Positions 1-7,577 of a stretch of 40,746 nt of DNA are shown here, one piece after another. The notes beneath the pieces are model-generated. The model did not search any database. It saw only the letters and a list, made by a program, of their open reading frames with translations, and had not been told where the DNA came from. Every line of letters begins with the position of its first letter. Within the stretch, counting starts at the first letter, position 1. This DNA is from DSWT01 sp049975385. Its GTDB lineage: Bacteria > Chloroflexota > Anaerolineae > B4-G1 > SLSP01. The stretch spans positions 1-40,746 of the forward strand of contig JBNGDO010000029.1 of assembly GCA_049975385.1 (NCBI GenBank), given 5' to 3'. A program made the translations under genes and the position numbers.

Positions 1-229
1 ACACCCACTCCTTCTTGCCCCACACGCCACTGCCGTAGGGCCATTCGGTGGTATGTGCACGCTTCTCGAAGAGCTGCACCCACTCGGTGGCGCTGCGATC
101 CCGCAAGGCACCGACGTCATGCACGACATCCAGCAAGCCACCACATTCCTCGCAGCGATAGACGACGTCGTAGATTGAATAACGCCGCCCACACCCGCGC
201 ACACATTCAAGCCAGCTATTGTATGCCAT
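1..229 (-). CDS. thrC: Threonine synthase, N-terminal part (runs off left edge)
   Basis: The minus-strand frame opens with ATG at 229 behind a purine-rich GGGAGGGGGAG ribosome site and stays open to the window edge (76 residues seen). Four cysteines (C9, C13, C26, C29; CVRGC and CEECGG) form a probable zinc knuckle. They are followed by GLLDVVHD and then by SGVWGKKEWV, matching the threonine synthase N-terminal segment where family members read roughly YSGVWRYKE. The enzyme converts O-phosphohomoserine to threonine with PLP in the cytoplasm; the PLP lysine would lie outside the window. It lies downstream of lysC and asd on the same strand, which supports an aspartate-family assignment. This frame is too short and too close to the edge to stand out as an ORF, so the call rests on motif recognition. 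Confidence 0.8.
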   Translation of the reverse strand, partial: MAYNSWLECVRGCGRRYSIYDVVYRCEECGGLLDVVHDVGALRDRSATEWVQLFEKRAHTTEWPYGSGVWGKKEWV

Positions 230-252
230 CTCCCCCTCCCTGAGAAGAAACA

Positions 253-331
253 AACCACCAATCTACACGAATTTTCACGAATAGGATCTAAAAAATTAGT
301 GCAGATTCGTGAAGATTCGTGGTGAAAATTT
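253..331. repeat. Palindromic intergenic element, copy 1
   Basis: Two arms of about 29 bp face each other. The left arm reads accaccaatctacacgaat and onward; the reverse complement of the right arm reads accacgaatcttcacgaat and onward. They differ at about 5 of 29 positions. Related copies lie at 19770-19839 and 20765-20833. It fills most of the 130-bp gap between the DUF457 gene and thrC, so any transcript of thrC from upstream would carry it as a hairpin. Confidence 0.75.
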
Positions 332-359
332 AGCAGCCGAATCACGCACCGCCTCGTGT

Positions 360-800
360 TCATTTTTCTTTGACGATCCACAGATCGAACAGCGCCAGGC
401 CGGCCCAGAGACAGAGGCCCATCTCCAACACCATCCGGGGCAGATTGGTCAGCGATAGCCTCAAGGTTTCTGCAAATCCATAATCGTGGGGAATCTCATA
501 CTGCACGAACGGATACAGGTAAGGGACAACACCGCCAAATTCCCCCAAAAGGTGCAGCAGATACCCAAGCGCCCAACTCCGCGCGGGCCTCTTTCCCCAG
601 ATCAAGTAGATAAGCGCTGTCGTCGCCGTAATCCCGACCAGTGTATGTCCCACCCACCGACTTCCCACATCCCGATCCAGCATGTAATGCGTCATCTTAT
701 CCACCGCATCCGGCACAACGGCTGCTGCCATCACCGGCACGAAATCAGCCTTAAGATAACGATAGGCCAAAGCTGAAACGGCAACGTGTCCAACGATCAT
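360..800 (-). CDS. Small YdjM/DUF457-type membrane protein, copy B
   Basis: This 146-residue protein has the look of the DUF457/YdjM membrane-bound metal-dependent hydrolase family: an early histidine in MIVGHVAVSALAYRYLK, the acidic motif VVPDAVDK, HTLVG at the head of a membrane segment, and HLLGEFGG. These conserved His and Asp positions are the probable metal ligands. Hydrophobic stretches near residues 18-32, 52-68 and 120-140 suggest membrane insertion. I chose ATG at 800 over TTG at 803 because AAGAAGG then sits 7 nt upstream. It is a tandem paralogue of the neighbouring gene, only 11 nt apart; both share WALGY/WAVGY and PFVQY blocks. The substrate is unknown. It could equally be a structural membrane protein that kept the family fold. 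Confidence 0.75.
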   Translation of the reverse strand: MIVGHVAVSALAYRYLKADFVPVMAAAVVPDAVDKMTHYMLDRDVGSRWVGHTLVGITATTALIYLIWGKRPARSWALGYLLHLLGEFGGVVPYLYPFVQYEIPHDYGFAETLRLSLTNLPRMVLEMGLCLWAGLALFDLWIVKEK

Positions 801-811
801 CAAAGACCTTC

Positions 812-1297
812 TTAAATCTCAACAGATTCAATGGAAGAAACGGAAGATGTGTTCGATGAATTCCGTCCTATCCGTTGAGGCGAACAAACAGCCAAAGCCG
901 CCCACCCTAACAGCGCCAGTTCCAGACCAATTCCGGCGGGCTGCTCAAATCTGCGCTGCAGAATCTCCCAGAATCCCGGCGACGGCTCGAAGTCGTACTG
1001 GACGAATGGATATAACCACGGCACTTGCCCACCGACATCGCCCACGAGATGACCGAAATACCCCACGGCCCAACTCCACGCGGTCTGCCGTCCCCACAAC
1101 AACCGCACGATGATGGTCGAGATAGCCAGGCCAAGCAAGGTGTGCCCCCACATCCGCCCGCTAGGGAAAATGTGTAACCCCTGGCACAGTGTTTTATCCA
1201 CCACATCGGGGATCACCCCCGCAACGACAACTGGGACGAGGTCAACTTTCAGATAGCGATGCGCAAGGACCGAAACACCCAGATGACCCGCCAGCAT
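812..1297 (-). CDS. Small YdjM/DUF457-type membrane protein, copy A
   Basis: This 161-residue protein is a paralogue of the downstream gene. It keeps GHLGVSVLAHRYLKVD, VIPDVVDK, GHTLLG and GHLVGDVGG, the His/Asp positions expected of the DUF457/YdjM putative metal-dependent hydrolases. Its ATG at 1297 overlaps the TGA of the HAD gene by one base (TGATG), so translation is probably coupled; a GTG at 1300 is an alternative start. The last dozen residues (SNTSSVSSIESVEI) are low-complexity. They are encoded by a degenerate 9-bp repeat at about 816-846 that also occurs at 35591-35624, so the tail looks like repeat DNA captured by the reading frame. No substrate can be named. Confidence 0.75.
   Translation of the reverse strand: MLAGHLGVSVLAHRYLKVDLVPVVVAGVIPDVVDKTLCQGLHIFPSGRMWGHTLLGLAISTIIVRLLWGRQTAWSWAVGYFGHLVGDVGGQVPWLYPFVQYDFEPSPGFWEILQRRFEQPAGIGLELALLGWAALAVCSPQRIGRNSSNTSSVSSIESVEI
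816..846. repeat. Degenerate 9-bp repeat read as the protein tail
   Basis: On the minus strand the segment reads tccgtttcttccattgaatc then tgttga. It closely resembles the segment at 35591-35624 (tccgtttcatccgttgaatc then cgttga). In both places it lies just upstream of the next gene's ribosome site. Here it encodes the C-terminal SSVSSIESVE of the DUF457 copy A protein. Confidence 0.6.
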
Positions 1298-2457
1298 CAC
1301 GCCCCCACCAAATGCAGACCCACATCGTGGGTACCTACGCTGTGAGTCAACGTCCGGTGGATTGGCGCGTAGCCCTCAGCCTTCAGCACGTCCGACGGAA
1401 TGGATGCCTCGTCGGGTTTGTCCGAAAGTGCGAAGATCAACGCCCCTCGCGCGCGCCAGTCCAGCATCAGCTCGCGCACCTCGTGGGTGAGACAGATTTC
1501 GCGCGCCAACAGATCCTCCGGTGCAGCATCCTCCGGGAGCGCGCCCATACGGGCCACGGTTTCGCGGTATTCGGTATAGCGGAACGCCTTGAACGGCGTG
1601 GGATCGCCGGCTTGTACACGCGCGTAGATGTCGCCATGTAGCGCACGCAAATCGGCAGGCAGATCGGTGGACTGCGCATCGACGGCGCGGATGAACTGCG
1701 CAAACGCCTTCATCCGCCCGGCACGGACCTCATCCACGAGTGCTTCCCGCTCGTACAGACCGCTGCCCACGATCAAGCAGATATAGGCCAGGTAATCCTG
1801 GTTGTCGGTGGTGAAAGGGTGAAATTCGGGCTGGTTGAGCTGTCCGTAGGCGACTTCGAAGCGCTCCGGGTCGAACGCGGCTCCCAGCAGATCGCCGACC
1901 GTGCGGCGCACCGCCGCCACCCGCGCCGCATCGATAACGTGATCGTTGCGCCCGCGCGCACCAAGCGTCGTCTTGTCCAGATCGAGGATCACCGCCGTGT
2001 TTTCATCCAGCGGAAATCCTTGTTTGTAGCAAAAATCGTCGAAATCCGCGAGCATCTTCCAGCGATTCGCCAGGTAGAGCATGTGCCCATCCCGCATCAC
2101 GACGTCGGCTTTGGCAGGCTCAGGCTTTTCCGCACCGATGAAGGCAATGCCGGGCCAGTTCCCCGCGCGGCAGATGTTGGCGAAGGCTGTGCCGTCGTTC
2201 AGGCGCGTGTCGCCAACGAAAATCAAACGTGTGAGTGGCATGCCAGGCGCATCGAGGGCACGCGCCAGGCGCAGCAAGTGAACAATCACGCGCGCATAAT
2301 CCGCCTCGCTCTTGCGCGGGATCGTATTGGCGGGAATCCCCACCTCTGCACGCATATCGGCCAGTCGCGGCAAACGTGCATCCACCGCATCCAGATTCCG
2401 GTAGACGATCCGATCCTCGAGAAATTCAGCAACCGATGTTAAACCATAGTTTTGCAT
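1297..2457 (-). CDS. HAD-superfamily-like protein of unknown substrate
   Basis: The 386-residue cytoplasmic protein carries a HAD motif I-like ILDLDKTTLGARGRND (about 157-172, nucleophile Asp in DxDKT) and a late FALSDKPDEASIP block near 345 that could supply the motif III/IV region. An early FVGDTRLNDGTAF (about 80-92) also looks like a HAD acidic loop. The middle, about 180-330, is helical and not recognised. The ATG at 2457 has TGAGGT upstream. It is the first gene after asd on the same strand and is translationally linked to two DUF457 genes, so it may be co-transcribed with aspartate-pathway genes. A role as a homoserine or phosphoserine phosphatase would be a guess only. Confidence 0.6.
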   Translation of the reverse strand: MQNYGLTSVAEFLEDRIVYRNLDAVDARLPRLADMRAEVGIPANTIPRKSEADYARVIVHLLRLARALDAPGMPLTRLIFVGDTRLNDGTAFANICRAGNWPGIAFIGAEKPEPAKADVVMRDGHMLYLANRWKMLADFDDFCYKQGFPLDENTAVILDLDKTTLGARGRNDHVIDAARVAAVRRTVGDLLGAAFDPERFEVAYGQLNQPEFHPFTTDNQDYLAYICLIVGSGLYEREALVDEVRAGRMKAFAQFIRAVDAQSTDLPADLRALHGDIYARVQAGDPTPFKAFRYTEYRETVARMGALPEDAAPEDLLAREICLTHEVRELMLDWRARGALIFALSDKPDEASIPSDVLKAEGYAPIHRTLTHSVGTHDVGLHLVGA

Positions 2458-2468
2458 ACAATACCTCA

Positions 2469-2554
2469 GTGATTAGTAATTGGTGATTGGTAACTAGTAA
2501 TCAGTACCAGTCCCCAGTTACCGATTACCAGTTACCAGTTACCAGTTACCAGTA
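2469..2554. repeat. Inverted heptamer array between asd and the HAD gene
   Basis: The left half has GTAAT/GGTAACT-type 7-mers (gtaattggtgattggtaact). The right half has their complement, four near-perfect TTACCAG units in tandem. The two halves can pair as one long imperfect hairpin. The array fills the 102-bp gap between asd and the next gene. Confidence 0.75.
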
Positions 2555-2559
2555 TCCTG

Positions 2560-3621
2560 CTATCCTTCCACGTACCCCATCGCCACGAGCAGTTCCGCGT
2601 TGAGGATCGCGCCACTGGCCGCCCCACGCAGGGTGTTGTGACTCACGGTCGTCATGCGGATGTCCAGCAGCGGGCAGGGACGCACGCGCCCCACGGAAAT
2701 CGCCATGCCACCCGCGGCGTCGCGGTCGCGGCGGGGCTGTGGACGGTCCGGCTCCATCCGCACGAGGAGCGGGCGCTCCGGCGCGCTCGGCAGACCGCGC
2801 ATGACTTCCGCCCCGCGGAAATTGCGCAGCGCGCCGATAACGTCCTCCACTGTCGCAGGGCGCTCGAAGCCGACCGACAGGCTCACCGTGTGCCCATCGA
2901 AGACGGGCACGCGGTTGGCGTGCGCGCTGAGCACGATGCCGGCGTCCACGTGGCGACCATCAACCACACACCCGAGCATCTTGCGCAGCTCTTGCGCGAA
3001 CTTCTCTTCCTCGCCAGGGATGTAGGGCACGACGTTGTCCAGGATATCGAGCGAGGCCACGCCGGGATAGCCCGCGCCGGAAATGGCCTGCATCGACGTC
3101 ATAAAGACTTTGCGGACGCCAAACGCCACGTCCAACGGCTTGAGCGGCAGTGCCACGCCCGTGATCGTACAGTTGGGACTGGCGACGATGAGGCCAGGCC
3201 AACCACGCCCGGCGCGTTGCGCCGCGATGAGCGCCACGTGGTCGGCGTTGACCTCAGGGATGAGCAGCGGCACATCGTCCACGGCGCGATGCGGCGAGGC
3301 GTTCGTGCAGACGACGTAGCCCGCTTGCGCAAACTGCGGCTCGACCACGCGCGCCACATCCGCCGGCAGCGCTGAGAAGACCAGCTTCGCGGGCAAATTC
3401 GGCTCCAACGGCTGCACCACCATCTCGCCCACAGCCGGCGGCGGATCCCCGGGAATCACCCATTTGCAAACCTCGGCATACCGCTTCCCCGCACTCCGCT
3501 CCGACGCCGCCAGCGCCGCAATCTCAAACCACGGATGGTCCGCCAACAACTGAATAAACCGCTGTCCCACCGCTCCCGTCGCGCCCAAGACGCCAACAGG
3601 AATTTTGTTAGAGATTTCCAT
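2560..3621 (-). CDS. asd: Aspartate-semialdehyde dehydrogenase
   Basis: It reduces aspartyl phosphate to aspartate semialdehyde with NADPH, the step after LysC. The 353-residue protein has the nucleotide-binding GVLGATGAVGQRF (10-22), the catalytic cysteine in SPNCTITG (Cys151), GAGYPGVASLDILDN, and a late R-x6-H (RVPVFDGH, His244) that fits the acid-base histidine. The sequence style matches the archaeal/fungal-like Asd branch rather than the E. coli type. The frame is open 28 codons further, but those codons (ITDYRLLITDYSFLI) are translated heptamer repeat. The start is therefore placed at ATG 3621, 4-5 nt after AGAGGGGGG. It is transcribed in the same direction as lysC, 174 bp upstream, across a repeat array. 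Confidence 0.93.
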   Translation of the reverse strand: MEISNKIPVGVLGATGAVGQRFIQLLADHPWFEIAALAASERSAGKRYAEVCKWVIPGDPPPAVGEMVVQPLEPNLPAKLVFSALPADVARVVEPQFAQAGYVVCTNASPHRAVDDVPLLIPEVNADHVALIAAQRAGRGWPGLIVASPNCTITGVALPLKPLDVAFGVRKVFMTSMQAISGAGYPGVASLDILDNVVPYIPGEEEKFAQELRKMLGCVVDGRHVDAGIVLSAHANRVPVFDGHTVSLSVGFERPATVEDVIGALRNFRGAEVMRGLPSAPERPLLVRMEPDRPQPRRDRDAAGGMAISVGRVRPCPLLDIRMTTVSHNTLRGAASGAILNAELLVAMGYVEG

Positions 3622-3642
3622 AGTTTCCCCCCTCTGAAGAAA

Positions 3643-3794
3643 TGAGTAAAGGGTAATGAGAAATGAGTAATCGGTAATGAGTAATCGGTAATCGGTAATC
3701 GGCAATAGGTAACGAGCCTGCGTATCTTCGCTTCCAACTCCTCACTCTTTACTTTTTACTCCTTACTCCCCCACCCATTACCCGCTACCAGTTC
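3643..3794. repeat. Inverted heptamer array between lysC and asd
   Basis: About 70 bp of GTAATCG/GTAATGA heptamers is followed, after a 20-bp spacer, by about 55 bp of TTACTCC/TTACCCG-type complementary heptamers. The two blocks face each other and could pair. The array fills the lysC-asd gap and is open on the minus strand, which falsely lengthens the asd frame. Confidence 0.75.
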
Positions 3795-3795
3795 C

Positions 3796-5205
3796 CTACT
3801 TCCCATTGATCACTTCCGCATGCAACTGCCGCACAGCCTCGGTCGCCTGGTCGGCGGCAACGACGAGGGAGACACCGCACTCCGATGATCCCTGCGCGAT
3901 GGCGATGATGTTGATGTCCTTCTGCGCTAGTGCGCCGAAGAGCCGTGCTGCCACGCCCGGCGTGCCGCGCATCCCCGCACCCACCGCGGTGACAATCACC
4001 ACGTCGTCCATCGACCAGACGCGATCAATGTCGCGCCGCGCCAGTTCCAGCGCCATCTCGTCCTCGATGGCGGCAATCACGCCCGCTACCGCGTCCGTGG
4101 GAATCACGAAGCAGATCGACTGCTCCGATGACGCCTGAGAGATCATCAGCACGCTCGCGCCCTGGCTGGCAACAGCGGCGAACGTCCGCGCGGCGATGCC
4201 GGGAACGCCCATCATCCCGCGCCCTTCCACATTGACCATGCTCAGTCCCTTGATAGCCGAGACCGCCTTGACGGTTCCCGGCGTGCTTTCCGGTTCACGC
4301 ACGATGCGCGTGCCGGGACAGGTAGGGTTGAACGTGTTCTTGACCCACAGCGGGATGCCGCGCTCAACGACCGGGCTGATCGTTTTGGGGTGCAGCACCT
4401 TCGCGCCGAAGTAGGCCAGCTCGCCCACTTCGCTGTACGAAAGCACAGGGATCACCCGCGCGTCGGGGACGATGCGCGGATCGGTGGTGAGCACGCCATC
4501 GACGTCGGTCCACGTCCATACCTCGTCGGCGTCGAGCGCCACACCCAGGATAGCAGCGCTGTAGTCGCTGCCGCCGCGTCCCAGCGTCGTCGTGATGCCA
4601 TCCTCGGTGGCGCCGATAAAGCCGGTGACCACGGGGATCACGCCCGCTTCCAGCAACGGCAGCAGGCGCGCCTGGGTGCGCGCGCGGGTCGCGTCCATCA
4701 ACGGTGCGGCCTGCTGGAAACGCCGGTCGGTGACGATCAACTCGGTGGCATCCACCGCCTCGCTGCGCAGCCCCTCCTGGCGCAGCCGCGCTGCCACGAT
4801 GCGCGCGTTCATCCGCTCCCCCAGCGAACTGATCGCGTCCATCGCGCGCGGCGTCACCTCGCCAAGGACCTGCACGCTGTGGCAGAACACGGCGAATTCG
4901 TCCAGATAGGCATCCAGCGCCTTCAACAATGCCGTGCGGTCGTCGGCGTCCGGCAATAATTCGGCGACCGCCAGCGTGTGTTTCACCCGCAGATCGGTAA
5001 CGAGCGCGAGATACGTCTGCCCATCGCCGGAGGCCGCCGTGCGCGCCCCCTGGATGAGCGCGTCCGTCACGCCACGCATCGCCGAGACGATGACCACCAG
5101 GCGTTCCCAGGCCTGGGCCTGTTCCACCACGATCGCCGCTGCCTGCGCCACCGCCGAGGCTCCCCCCACCGACGTGCCGCCAAACTTCATCACCAATGTC
5201 TTCAT
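3796..5205 (-). CDS. lysC: Aspartate kinase
   Basis: The enzyme phosphorylates aspartate, the committed step to lysine, threonine and methionine. The 469-residue monofunctional protein begins MKTLVMKFGGTSVG (kinase K-FGGTS motif) and has SLGERMNARIVAARL, VTGFIGATEDG, TTLGRGGSDYSAAILG and TWTDVDGVLTTDPR. Two ACT domains follow from about residue 320 (SMVNVEGRGMMGVPG; VIVTAVGAGMRGTPGVAARL), so allosteric feedback by lysine and/or threonine is likely. The ATG at 5205 has GAGGAGGAAGCG in front. No homoserine dehydrogenase is fused or adjacent. Upstream lies a TATAAT box. Confidence 0.95.
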   Translation of the reverse strand: MKTLVMKFGGTSVGGASAVAQAAAIVVEQAQAWERLVVIVSAMRGVTDALIQGARTAASGDGQTYLALVTDLRVKHTLAVAELLPDADDRTALLKALDAYLDEFAVFCHSVQVLGEVTPRAMDAISSLGERMNARIVAARLRQEGLRSEAVDATELIVTDRRFQQAAPLMDATRARTQARLLPLLEAGVIPVVTGFIGATEDGITTTLGRGGSDYSAAILGVALDADEVWTWTDVDGVLTTDPRIVPDARVIPVLSYSEVGELAYFGAKVLHPKTISPVVERGIPLWVKNTFNPTCPGTRIVREPESTPGTVKAVSAIKGLSMVNVEGRGMMGVPGIAARTFAAVASQGASVLMISQASSEQSICFVIPTDAVAGVIAAIEDEMALELARRDIDRVWSMDDVVIVTAVGAGMRGTPGVAARLFGALAQKDINIIAIAQGSSECGVSLVVAADQATEAVRQLHAEVINGK

Positions 5206-5237
5206 CGCTTCCTCCTCACTCCTGGCCTTGACCGGAT

Positions 5238-5265
5238 ATTATACACGGTTCGCGAGGTTGTGAAA
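5238..5265 (-). promoter_or_regulatory. Probable lysC promoter
   Basis: On the minus strand TATAAT (5243-5238) is preceded by a weak TTTCAC (5265-5260) at 16 bp. A transcript would start near 5230, giving a short leader of about 25 nt that holds the GAGGAGG ribosome site. No attenuator-like structure is evident in so short a leader. Confidence 0.45.
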
Positions 5266-5351
5266 TGGAGGAAATGCCTTGGCAGCCCGACAATAGAAAA
5301 GCCCCACCCGGAACTTCACCCCAAAGGGACTGCCACACCAGGCGAGGCAGT

Positions 5352-5400
5352 GGAACGCCAGCATCTTGCTGGCATCATGCCGTCAAGATGACGGCGTTCC
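5352..5400. repeat. Paired REP-like hairpins (BIME-like) at the 3' end of the RAYT gene
   Basis: Two 17-nt hairpins face each other: GCCAGCA-TCT-TGCTGGC (5357-5373) and GCCGTCA-AGA-TGACGGC (5379-5395). Each has a 7-bp stem and a 3-nt loop. GGAAC precedes the first and GTTCC follows the second. Read on opposite strands, both are stem-AGA-stem-GTTCC, so they are two inverted copies of one REP-like unit. The RAYT stop codon lies inside the second hairpin. Confidence 0.85.
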
Positions 5401-6024
5401 GTTATTTTCCCAGAGTCTGGCGCTGCTAAAAGGCCAGTCAGCTGGGTCCTTGACCAAACCGGCTTTGACAGGGTTATGGTGAATGTAGTTGACTGTTGCC
5501 CAAAAATGGCGTTCGTCACGAATGTAACGGTCAAAGTAGTCCCGATACCAGAAATGTCCGGCACGCCCTAAAATCTGGTTGGCTTGTTTGGCCGTATAGG
5601 ATTTCCACGAGTGGATAACGTCAAACAATGGGTACCCTTCAAATGTCTCGATTAGGGTATGGACATGATTGGGCATCACCACCCACGCAATTTGACGGTA
5701 ACGCTTTCCATCAAAGTACAACAGCGCATTCTCAACCATGCCGCCAATCCGCGGATTGCGCAAGGCGCACGCGCCATGGCCAGCGTTCAGGTATTCCTCA
5801 ATCCGCGCGCGTTTGGCGAGGTTTTGCATCAGCTCAGGATCCTCCAGCAATGCGGCAACGACATTCGAGGGGAGGGAATCCGCCAGGTGAAAGGTAATGC
5901 CTTGCAGCAGGCCAGGGCTGTCGAAGTGCGGGAGGTAACCGCGCGAGTACCAGCCCTTGTGCGGGGATTGTGGTGCCTCATCCTGTGCTTGCGGGCGAGA
6001 CGCCCACGTTCCAATTAACGGCAT
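5383..6024 (-). CDS. REP-associated tyrosine transposase (RAYT), IS200/IS605-like Y1 family
   Basis: The 213-residue protein has GITFHLADSLP, the HUH signature VVMPNHVHTLIE, HSWKSYTAKQAN and a C-terminal RDYFDRYIRDERHFWATVNY followed by IHHNPVKAGLV and DWPFSSAR. This is the RAYT pattern, with the catalytic tyrosine probably within the YFDRYIRD region. RAYTs are single-domain DNA nucleases that recognise and move REP hairpins. The ATG at 6024 has GGAGG 7 nt upstream. Codons 5-11 (GTWASRP) are a REP-like hairpin, and the terminal NGTPSS-stop is part of another, so both gene ends are made of the repeat it presumably recognises. It is not an IS in itself: no transposon ends beyond the REPs are seen. 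Confidence 0.9.
   Translation of the reverse strand: MPLIGTWASRPQAQDEAPQSPHKGWYSRGYLPHFDSPGLLQGITFHLADSLPSNVVAALLEDPELMQNLAKRARIEEYLNAGHGACALRNPRIGGMVENALLYFDGKRYRQIAWVVMPNHVHTLIETFEGYPLFDVIHSWKSYTAKQANQILGRAGHFWYRDYFDRYIRDERHFWATVNYIHHNPVKAGLVKDPADWPFSSARLWENNGTPSS
5991..6012. repeat. REP-like hairpin at the 5' end of the RAYT gene
   Basis: GCGGGCG-AGA-CGCCCAC-GTTCC repeats the architecture of the 3' pair: a 7-bp stem with one mismatch, an AGA triloop, then GTTCC. It lies inside the RAYT coding sequence, codons 5-12, where the hairpin in mRNA or single-stranded DNA could affect expression. Confidence 0.8.
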
Positions 6025-6113
6025 TCTGTAGCCTCCGGGTGTTCACGTTTGTCACCCTCGCGGGTCTGCTGACGTCGATTATAAGTTGCCCACCTAACCA
6101 ATATCACCCACTA

Positions 6114-7402
6114 TCAGTAGATCGCAATCAAAGGCCCCCAGGAATAGAAATGACCAGGGATAAACCTAAGCGCTGTTTGACCATTTCCCATAACCAAGCA
6201 CGCCAGCGGTAGAGAGGTAACAAGTGATGCAAGACTTGGCGTGGCCCGCGCTGATGCGGGACAAAGAGATGCTGCCATTTGACATAGCTCCACAAATTGA
6301 GCAGCAGGAACGCGACGATCATCAGGAACAGGCGCAACGCGGCGGAGCGCGAGGTAGTGCGCGCGCGGACCTGATTCATCAAGCGATAGCTGGTCTCAAT
6401 GCCGAAGCGCCGCCGATATTCTTCGGCCACTTGTGGCGGCGAGATACGCACTTGGCCAATAACAATATAGGCGAAGTAATAGACCCCGTGCCGTTTGTAG
6501 CGCCCTTTGCTGTAGCGGCACACAATATGCAAGGGCAAGGTTTCGGCGTCATAGATGGTGCTTTTGCGTGTGTAAGTGGTCGTGTAGCTCTTGCGGCCCA
6601 CGAGCAACGCCCGCGAGCCACCGTGCTTGCCGCGCACCACCAAGGGCATAATCGTCGCAAAAGCTTGCTGCTTCAAGAAGGCCACAATCCCGTTGTTATC
6701 AAAACCCCGATCGACATACAGGCGTTTTACCCGCAAGCCGACCGCTTGCCCTTGCGCCAACAAGCGTTCCAGCACGTCTTGGGCCTTATCGGCACGGCGC
6801 ATCAGGGTAATCGCCACCGTATAGCGTTTGTGCTTCTTGATCACGTACAAGGTGGCAAAACAGAAGAAATGGGTAGTGCCGCTCTTCGCCCGCCCACGGC
6901 GCACGATCTCTTCGCTATCTTCATCATACTGCCCGTGATACGGGATTTCCGTGATGTCAATGGCCGCTGGCAAACGTGTCCTCAGCAGTTTCTTAGGCCA
7001 GCGGCGCCGCAACACCTGATTCATTTGCCTTTCCAGGGCGTGCAGCCCCCCGGCAGCGCTCAGCATGTCCTTCAATACCCCACGCACAGTATTCCCCGAA
7101 GGCGCGTTGACCAACAAATCGCACGCCCCTTGCAACGAGAGCTGTTCGACCGCTGCGGCGATCACAACATCCCAAATGTCTTGTGCTTCATAGTCGCTCT
7201 CTGCCATATTCAACGCCCATTGTTCTTGCATAACCTGCTGCACGAGCGTATGCACTTCCGAGGCTGTCAATTGTTTTTTTTTGCTCTTTGCTGTTATGAT
7301 TAGGGTGAGCCATTTGAACCTCCTTGGTTTGCTTTTCCAAGCCCAAGTATGGTTAAAAATGGCTCTTTTGCAATCTAAATCCGGCTCATTGCGATCTACT
7401 GA
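6114..7402 (-). mobile_element. Insertion sequence of the ISH3 type
   Basis: Exact 15-bp terminal inverted repeats TCAGTAGATCGCAAT bound the element (6114-6128 and, inverted, 7388-7402), giving 1289 bp with one transposase gene. No clean target duplication is seen: if the ends are placed one base in, the flanks ACTAT and AATAT match 4 of 5. It lies between the RAYT gene and arsR and does not interrupt a recognisable gene. Confidence 0.85.
6128..7313 (-). CDS. ISH3-family DDE transposase, frameshifted near its start
   Basis: The catalytic core is intact: AIDITEIPYHG (first Asp), RAKSGTTHFF, LYVDRGFDNNG (second Asp) and YRRRFGIETSYRLMNQ (Glu), followed by a hydrophobic LFLMIVAFLLLNLW. These are typical of ISH3 elements. 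A perfect AAGGAGG and a 5-nt spacer precede ATG 7313, but that ATG is in a different frame. The frames meet at a run of nine A (7274-7282). With eight A the protein would begin MAHPNHNSKEQKKQLTASEV and run 394 residues. As it stands, the ATG frame stops after about 42 codons. An in-frame ATG at 7474 lies outside the element and is unlikely. Mutation, an assembly error in the homopolymer, or slippage are all possible. The stop codon overlaps the terminal repeat. Confidence 0.8.
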
Positions 7403-7510
7403 ATATAGTAGCATTTTTGTGCAAATTGTATAGAAAAACTGAGTCATCTCATAGCAGACAAGCAGTCTCTGCACTCACAAGGCAGCCTGTAAAAATCCCA
7501 AGAATTCCAT

Positions 7511-7573
7511 TTGACATTTCCCCACAAGATGATATATTGACCTCGTTCTATATAGATATATTTCGATATATAA
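7511..7573 (+). promoter_or_regulatory. Promoter and probable ArsR operator
   Basis: TTGACA (7511-7516), 16 bp, TATATT (7533-7538) makes a near-consensus promoter. Directly downstream (about 7549-7573) lies an AT-rich imperfect dyad, tatatagatatatttcgata followed by tataac, placed where a bound dimer would block transcription. ArsR-type regulators commonly bind such AT-rich dyads and repress their own operon. The operator assignment is inference. Confidence 0.6.
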
Positions 7574-7577
7574 CAAG

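Noticed and set aside
12..240. Plus-strand ORF near the left edge
   Set aside because: The minus strand carries the threonine synthase start with cysteine motifs and a ribosome site; the plus frame is its shadow.
2469..2554. CRISPR array
   Set aside because: Units are 7 bp, degenerate and without spacers; no cas gene is present.
3622..3705. N-terminal extension of asd (28 codons)
   Set aside because: The codons are translated heptamer repeat; a ribosome site and conserved start favour ATG 3621.
6224..7303. 359-codon frame opposite the ISH3 transposase
   Set aside because: The transposase strand carries the DDE motifs and the ribosome site; the opposite frame is composition-driven.
6101..7410. 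Target-site duplication of the ISH3 element
   Set aside because: Direct flanks CACTA and ATATA differ; shifting by one base gives ACTAT and AATAT, only 4 of 5, so no duplication is claimed.
7314..7474. Extended transposase start at ATG 7474
   Set aside because: It lies outside the IS terminal repeat at 7402, so it cannot belong to the element.
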